Below the pieces are notes generated by a model that saw nothing but the letters and a program-made list of their open reading frames with translations, was not told where the DNA came from and did not search any database. A program made the position numbers and the translations under genes. From SAR202 cluster bacterium (GTDB taxonomy: Bacteria; Chloroflexota; Dehalococcoidia; Lucifugimonadales; GCA-2719675), in NCBI GenBank assembly GCA_009392295.1, contig VFGW01000006.1, forward strand, positions 62,001 to 126,000: DNA of 64,000 nucleotides, written 5' to 3'. Positions within the stretch are counted from its first letter, which is position 1, and each line of letters begins with the position of its first letter. Positions 59,041 to 64,000 of this stretch are shown in pieces.

Positions 59041-59826
59041 CTGTCTATCTTAATTACAAATGATGATGGTATCGATGCTCCTGGACTATGGACAATAGTT
59101 AATCATCTGAAACCATTCTACAAAATTACTGTAGTTGCACCAGCTAATAACCAAAGTGGGACAGGTGCTTCAATGACTCTTAAATCTACTGTCAAACTAA
59201 TAGAAAAACCCAATTACGAAGACAATGTTGAAGTTTTTACTGTTGAAGGGACTCCTGCAGATTGTGTGATATTAGCTTGCGAAAAAATTTTTAATACTCC
59301 ACCAAAATTAATAGTTTCTGGAATTAATTCAGGCGCAAATTTAGGATTAGATGTTATGTTATCAGGTACAGTAGGTGCCGCAATACATGGTTATTTACGA
59401 AATATCCCTTCCATAGCAATTTCATCATCTTATAAAAGTGAAAGTGAATTACGCTTTGATGTAGCTGGATTAATAATTGAACAATTAGTAATGAATTCAA
59501 CTAAAAAAATTTCTTCAAAACCATTTCTACTAAACGTTAATGTCCCTTCAGTAAATCTTGATGTAATTAAAAAGTTAAAATTAACTTTTCTAGGAAAATC
59601 TAATTACCAGCAAAATATTGAAAAAGATCATACATCTGAACAACAAAATTTCTGGATAAAACCAGATAAAAAAAACTATGAAAAACCAGCTGTAGGAAGT
59701 GATATCTGGGCTGTAGAAAAAAATTACATTTCTATAACAAAAATAGAACCTTTTTATTCTAGTATACTAGATGACAGTATTATCTCAGATATTATTGAAA
59801 TAATTAACTTAAAATATTTCAAATAA
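59041..59826 (+). CDS. surE: 5'-nucleotidase SurE, apparent CTG start
   Basis: [CTG]SILITNDDGIDAPGLWTIVNHLKPFYKITVVAPANNQSGTGASMTL...VEGTPADCVILACEKIF...VSGINSGANLGLDVMLSGTVGAAIHGY; ORF-track start 59173 removes the NDD motif. Confidence 0.92.
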   Translation: MSILITNDDGIDAPGLWTIVNHLKPFYKITVVAPANNQSGTGASMTLKSTVKLIEKPNYEDNVEVFTVEGTPADCVILACEKIFNTPPKLIVSGINSGANLGLDVMLSGTVGAAIHGYLRNIPSIAISSSYKSESELRFDVAGLIIEQLVMNSTKKISSKPFLLNVNVPSVNLDVIKKLKLTFLGKSNYQQNIEKDHTSEQQNFWIKPDKKNYEKPAVGSDIWAVEKNYISITKIEPFYSSILDDSIISDIIEIINLKYFK

Positions 59827-59940
59827 ATCATAACCAAATATATTTATACCTGAAAAATATCTTACCAACTGAAAAAATATGTATTAAAATTAAAAAGAAT
59901 CAAATATATATTCTAAACTTCGTATAGAAAACATCTAACA

Positions 59941-61068
59941 GTGACAAAAAACAACAAAACACCCTTATACCAAAAACATATTGCATCTAAAGCCAGAATT
60001 GTAGATTTTGGTGGTTGGGATATGCCAGTCCAATATGAAAGTATCCTTAAAGAAGTCGAATACGTACGAACTGATGTAGGTATGTTTGACGTTTCACATA
60101 TGGGTAGAGTTAATATTACTGGAAAGGATTCTGAAAATTTTCTGAACAGGGTTCTTAGCTTTAATACAAAAAATCTTAAACCTGGGAGAATCAAGTACGG
60201 TGTAATTTGCAATAAAAATGGTGGGATAATTGATGATTGTGTAACTCTAAGAAAAAACGAAACCGATTTCATGATAATCCCTAACGCTTCTAACACTAAT
60301 TTAGTCTTAGACTGGTTTAACAAAGTTTTAGTTTCTGATAAATACCAACATAGTATTACTACCTCTAAATGGACCGATATAAGTATAGATAACTCGACTA
60401 CAACTACTGCGATGATAGCTATACAAGGTCCACAAGCTGAAAATAAATTATCAAATATAATTAATAAAGATTTATCCAAAATCAAATATTTTGGTTCACT
60501 TCAAACAACATTCGATAATCAAGACATCCTAATATGTAGAACTGGATATACTGGTGAAGATGGATTCGAATTGATTTGTTCCGCAGAATTTGCACCTGTT
60601 TTTTGGGATGCACTCAAAAAATCACAAGTGTCTGAATGTGGTTTAGGGAGCAGAGATATTTTAAGATTGGAAGCGGGTCTGTTACTTATGGGTAATGACA
60701 TGAACTCTAATACAAATCCATTTGAAGTAGGTTTGGGAAAATTTATTGACTTATCCAGAATCAATTATATTGCCTCTGATGCTCTCAAAATAATTCAATC
60801 AAATCCAACAAATAATAAATTAGTTGGATTTGTAATGGAAGATAAAGGTATACCAAGACATGGATATCAAATAAAATATAACGATCAAATAATAGGTCAA
60901 GTAACAAGTGGAGGAGTCTCACCTACTCTAGACAAAATTATTGGTCTTGGGTATATTGCAAAAGAATTTTCAACATTAGAAACAAAAATTTCTATAGAAA
61001 TCAGAAATAAAAACTTATCCGCTAAAATAACTAAAATACCATTTTATATACGGAGAAAAAATGTCTAA
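59941..61068 (+). CDS. gcvT: Glycine cleavage system aminomethyltransferase T (GTG start)
   Basis: TPLYQKHIASKARIVDFGGWDMPVQY, DVSHMGRVNITG, CRTGYTGEDGFEL, GLGSRDILRLEAGLLLMGND. Confidence 0.96.
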   Translation: MTKNNKTPLYQKHIASKARIVDFGGWDMPVQYESILKEVEYVRTDVGMFDVSHMGRVNITGKDSENFLNRVLSFNTKNLKPGRIKYGVICNKNGGIIDDCVTLRKNETDFMIIPNASNTNLVLDWFNKVLVSDKYQHSITTSKWTDISIDNSTTTTAMIAIQGPQAENKLSNIINKDLSKIKYFGSLQTTFDNQDILICRTGYTGEDGFELICSAEFAPVFWDALKKSQVSECGLGSRDILRLEAGLLLMGNDMNSNTNPFEVGLGKFIDLSRINYIASDALKIIQSNPTNNKLVGFVMEDKGIPRHGYQIKYNDQIIGQVTSGGVSPTLDKIIGLGYIAKEFSTLETKISIEIRNKNLSAKITKIPFYIRRKNV

Positions 61069-61453
61069 AACACAAGAAATGTACTACAGTGATGAACATG
61101 AATGGGTTCTAATGGAAACAGATAATATTGCATTAATTGGCATAACTAAATTTGCATCTGATAATTTAGGAGACATTGTATTTGTTGAACTTCCTGATTC
61201 AGGAACCACTGTAAATCAATTTGAACAATTTGGAGAAATTGAATCTGTAAAAGCTGTGTCCGAGCTATACAGTCCTATAAGTGGAACTATCAAAGAGATC
61301 AATGATTCAGTTGTACAAAATCCAGAAATATTAAGTGAAAGTCCTTTCGAAAAAGGCTGGTTACTTAAAGTTGAGTTAAAAGACACATCTGAGCTCGATA
61401 ATTTAATGAATTTAGAAGCATATGAATCTTTTTTAGAGTCTGGAAAGAATTAA
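61061..61453 (+). CDS. gcvH: Glycine cleavage system H protein
   Basis: YYSDEHEWVLMETDNIALIGITKFASDNLGDIVFVELPDSG...EQFGEIESVKAVSELYSPISG (lipoyl Lys). Confidence 0.97.
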   Translation: MSKTQEMYYSDEHEWVLMETDNIALIGITKFASDNLGDIVFVELPDSGTTVNQFEQFGEIESVKAVSELYSPISGTIKEINDSVVQNPEILSESPFEKGWLLKVELKDTSELDNLMNLEAYESFLESGKN

Positions 61454-61463
61454 TAATTTAGAT

Positions 61464-62792
61464 ATGGACACCAAAAATTATATTTCTAGATATACACCTA
61501 ACACTTCTCAACAAAAAAATGAAATGTTAAAAGATATTAAAGGTGTAAATTCATTAAATGACCTTTTTGCTGATTTACCTTCAAATTTAGTTAACCCACA
61601 GCTCAATTTACCTGGACCTTTATCTGAACTTGAATTGAAAAATGAGCTGACATATATCTCAAAACTTAATCACACTCCGGGAGAATTTTCATCTTTTCTA
61701 GGAGCTGGATCATATAGACATTTTATCCCTTCGATCGTTAGGCAAATAACAAGTAGAAGCGAGTTCATGACATCTTATACTCCTTACCAACCTGAAATAT
61801 CTCAAGGAACTTTGCAAGCACATTATGAATTTCAGTCGATGATTTGCCAATTAACAAATATGGAAATTGCTAATTCAGGAATGTATGACGGTGCCACATC
61901 CATGGCTGAAGCTGCTTTAATGGCTGTTAGAATCACTAAAAAAAAGAGAATTGCTGTCTTGAACACGGTATCTCCATTTTATATAGAAGTGCTAAAAACT
62001 TTTCTTGAAGCCCCCGAAATTGAAATTGATATTATCCATAATTCAAACTCGTTAAGCCCAGACACTGCTTGTATAATCCTACAACAACCTAGTTTTCTTG
62101 GAAATTTAGAAGATATTGAACAATTTTCAAACTTAGCTAAAAAAAATGCCTCATTGTTAGTTGTGAGTGTTGATCCAATATCATTGGGTATGATCAAACC
62201 CCCTGGTGATTATGAAGCTGACATAGTAGTCGGTGAAGGACAGGCACTAGGAATAGCTCCTACATTTGGAGGGCCATATGTAGGTATATTTGCTACCAAA
62301 GAAAAATTTATTCGCCAAATGCCAGGCAGAATCGTTGGACAAACAGTTGATACTAACGGCAACCCAGGTTATGTGCTTACAATGCAAACAAGAGAACAAC
62401 ATATTAGACGTGATAAAGCAACTTCAAATATCTGTACCTCTGTAGGATTAATTGCTTTGGGGGCAACAGTCTATTTAGCAGCTTTAGGAAAATCTGGCTT
62501 AGCACAGATTTCAAATTTGTGTTATGAAAAAGCTCACTATGCAGCAAATTTAATTGATTCAATTCCAGGATATCAAGTCATAGACAATGGATTGTTTTTC
62601 AGAGAATTCGTAGTCAAATGTCCGATATCTCCCAAAAAAATAAATACCTTATTAATTGAAAATAAAATTATTGGTGGCTTGGATGTGAGTGATCAAATAG
62701 AAAATGGCATGCTTCTTTGCTTTACAGAAATGAATTCTAAAAAAGAAATTGATCATTTGGTTGATAATTTAAAAAATATACAGGCAAAATGA
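61464..62792 (+). CDS. gcvPA: Glycine dehydrogenase (decarboxylating) subunit 1
   Basis: YTPNTSQQKNEML, FLGAGSYRHFIPSIVRQITSRSEFMTSYTPYQPEISQGTLQAHYEFQ, LTMQTREQHIRRDKATSNICT. Confidence 0.96.
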   Translation: MDTKNYISRYTPNTSQQKNEMLKDIKGVNSLNDLFADLPSNLVNPQLNLPGPLSELELKNELTYISKLNHTPGEFSSFLGAGSYRHFIPSIVRQITSRSEFMTSYTPYQPEISQGTLQAHYEFQSMICQLTNMEIANSGMYDGATSMAEAALMAVRITKKKRIAVLNTVSPFYIEVLKTFLEAPEIEIDIIHNSNSLSPDTACIILQQPSFLGNLEDIEQFSNLAKKNASLLVVSVDPISLGMIKPPGDYEADIVVGEGQALGIAPTFGGPYVGIFATKEKFIRQMPGRIVGQTVDTNGNPGYVLTMQTREQHIRRDKATSNICTSVGLIALGATVYLAALGKSGLAQISNLCYEKAHYAANLIDSIPGYQVIDNGLFFREFVVKCPISPKKINTLLIENKIIGGLDVSDQIENGMLLCFTEMNSKKEIDHLVDNLKNIQAK

Positions 62793-64000
62793 ATGAATAG
62801 TCATCAAATTCCAAACGAACATCACATAAAACAACAGTCACTAATTAGAAAACTTCTAATGGATAGAAGCCAACCTGGTAGAATTGGTGCACATATTCCC
62901 CAATCTGATGTTCCAAAACAACAACAACTACCTAATAAATACCTTAGAAAAGAGTTACCTCTTCCTGAAGTTAGTGAAAGTGAAATTGTCAGATACTTTT
63001 CCCAATTAAGCCAATTCAATTTTTCTATTGATCATAATTTTTACCCACTTGGTAGCTGTACTATGAAGTACAATCCAAAAATTAATGATGAAATTGCATC
63101 ATTACCGGGATTATCAGAAATTCACCCCCTGCAACCTGAAGAATCAATTCAGGGAGCTTTAAAAATTATTTTCGAGTTACAAAACTTACTCGCAGAAATA
63201 ACTGGCTTTGATTCAACTTCTTTAGCTCCTATGGCTGGTGCAGAAGCAGAATTAGCAGGAATGCTAATTACTAGATCATTCCATAAAAATAATGGTGACA
63301 CTCATAAAACTAAAATTTTAATTACTGATTCTGCTCACGGAACAAATCCTGCGTCTGCAGTAATGGCTGGATTTGACGTAATTTCTATTCCATCTGATAA
63401 AAATGGAAATACAGATATAGAAGCTTTAAAAGCTGCAATTAATGATGACCTCGCTGGATTAATGCTCACTCAACCAAGTACGCTTGGTTTATTTGACACA
63501 AATATTATTGAAATATGTAAAAGAGTCAAAGATGCTGGTGGTATTTTATATGGAGACGGTGCAAATTTAAACGCACTATTAGGACGAATCAAGCCAGGAG
63601 AGCTTGGATTTGATATTCTACACTCTAATCTACATAAAACATTTACCCAACCTCATGGAGGTGGCGGTCCTGGAGCTGGTGCAATCATGGTTAGTAAAAA
63701 ACTAACACCATATCTACCATCTCCAATAGTACAATATTCAAAAGATGAAGATTTTTATTCCATTTATACGCCCAAAAAAAGTATCGGTAGAATGGGAGGA
63801 TTTCACGGAAATTTTGGAGCATTAGTTCGCGCATATTCATACATAAAAACTTTAGGTAAAGAAGGTATTGATCAAATTAGCAAAAACGCAGTAATTAATG
63901 CGAATTATATTAAATCCAATCTAGAAGAATATTTCGAATTGCCAATTAAAAGAATATGTATGCATGAAGTTGTTTTTTCTGCTAGTAATTTTAAAAAACA
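62793..64000 (+). CDS. gcvPB: Glycine dehydrogenase (decarboxylating) subunit 2, truncated by window edge
   Basis: Open from ATG 62793 to end: MNSHQIPNEHHIKQQSLIRKLLMDRSQPGRIG...FYPLGSCTMKYNPKIN...DSAHGTNPASAVMAGF...HSNLHKTFTQPHGGGGPGAG (PLP Lys). Confidence 0.96.
   Translation, partial: MNSHQIPNEHHIKQQSLIRKLLMDRSQPGRIGAHIPQSDVPKQQQLPNKYLRKELPLPEVSESEIVRYFSQLSQFNFSIDHNFYPLGSCTMKYNPKINDEIASLPGLSEIHPLQPEESIQGALKIIFELQNLLAEITGFDSTSLAPMAGAEAELAGMLITRSFHKNNGDTHKTKILITDSAHGTNPASAVMAGFDVISIPSDKNGNTDIEALKAAINDDLAGLMLTQPSTLGLFDTNIIEICKRVKDAGGILYGDGANLNALLGRIKPGELGFDILHSNLHKTFTQPHGGGGPGAGAIMVSKKLTPYLPSPIVQYSKDEDFYSIYTPKKSIGRMGGFHGNFGALVRAYSYIKTLGKEGIDQISKNAVINANYIKSNLEEYFELPIKRICMHEVVFSASNFKK

Noticed and set aside
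59827-59940. Glycine riboswitch upstream of gcvT
   Set aside because: The 114-nt leader is AU-rich with no recognisable tandem aptamer core.
59913-60485. 190-aa minus-strand ORF antisense to gcvT
   Set aside because: Lies wholly over the unmistakable GcvT coding sequence; composition looks like a shadow ORF with no recognisable motif.
1-64000. CRISPR arrays, prophage, IS elements or toxin-antitoxin modules
   Set aside because: No regularly spaced direct repeats, transposase/integrase motifs, phage structural genes or TA pairs were recognised on either strand.

Overview
AT-rich bacterial chromosomal window with dense, mostly housekeeping gene content. It contains GSII-type glutamine synthetase, D-aminoacylase, an envelope/O-antigen cluster, PlsY, AddB/AddA-like recombination nuclease-helicase, GlnRS, PxpABC 5-oxoprolinase, a Na+-pumping decarboxylase beta/gamma/biotin cluster, transaldolase, SecA, Prs, citrate synthase, MidA, ValRS, SurE and the glycine cleavage operon, plus two tRNAs (Gly-TCC, Leu-TAA). 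The flavour is that of a marine free-living bacterium, possibly Chloroflexota/SAR202-like, but this is weak inference. The standout observation is an AhpE-like peroxiredoxin (minus strand 55668..56174) that the ORF track splits in two. The split is a single in-frame TGA at exactly the peroxidatic-cysteine position (AFTDG-[TGA]-TSQ), with a plausible downstream stem-loop, so it is a candidate selenocysteine peroxiredoxin. Other notable items: SurE has no ATG/GTG/TTG upstream of its catalytic NDD motif and appears to start at CTG; two divergent single-TM microproteins absent from the ORF track; a 45-bp near-perfect palindrome inside a small membrane-protein ORF; tandem GH-like paralogs sharing a 53-bp identical tract; a ManC with a histidine-poor C-terminal cupin; an AddA-like helicase lacking the C-terminal nuclease; and phased GCAT motifs upstream of an orphan HTH-like protein. 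All reading was done by eye without tools; no homology search or folding was run.
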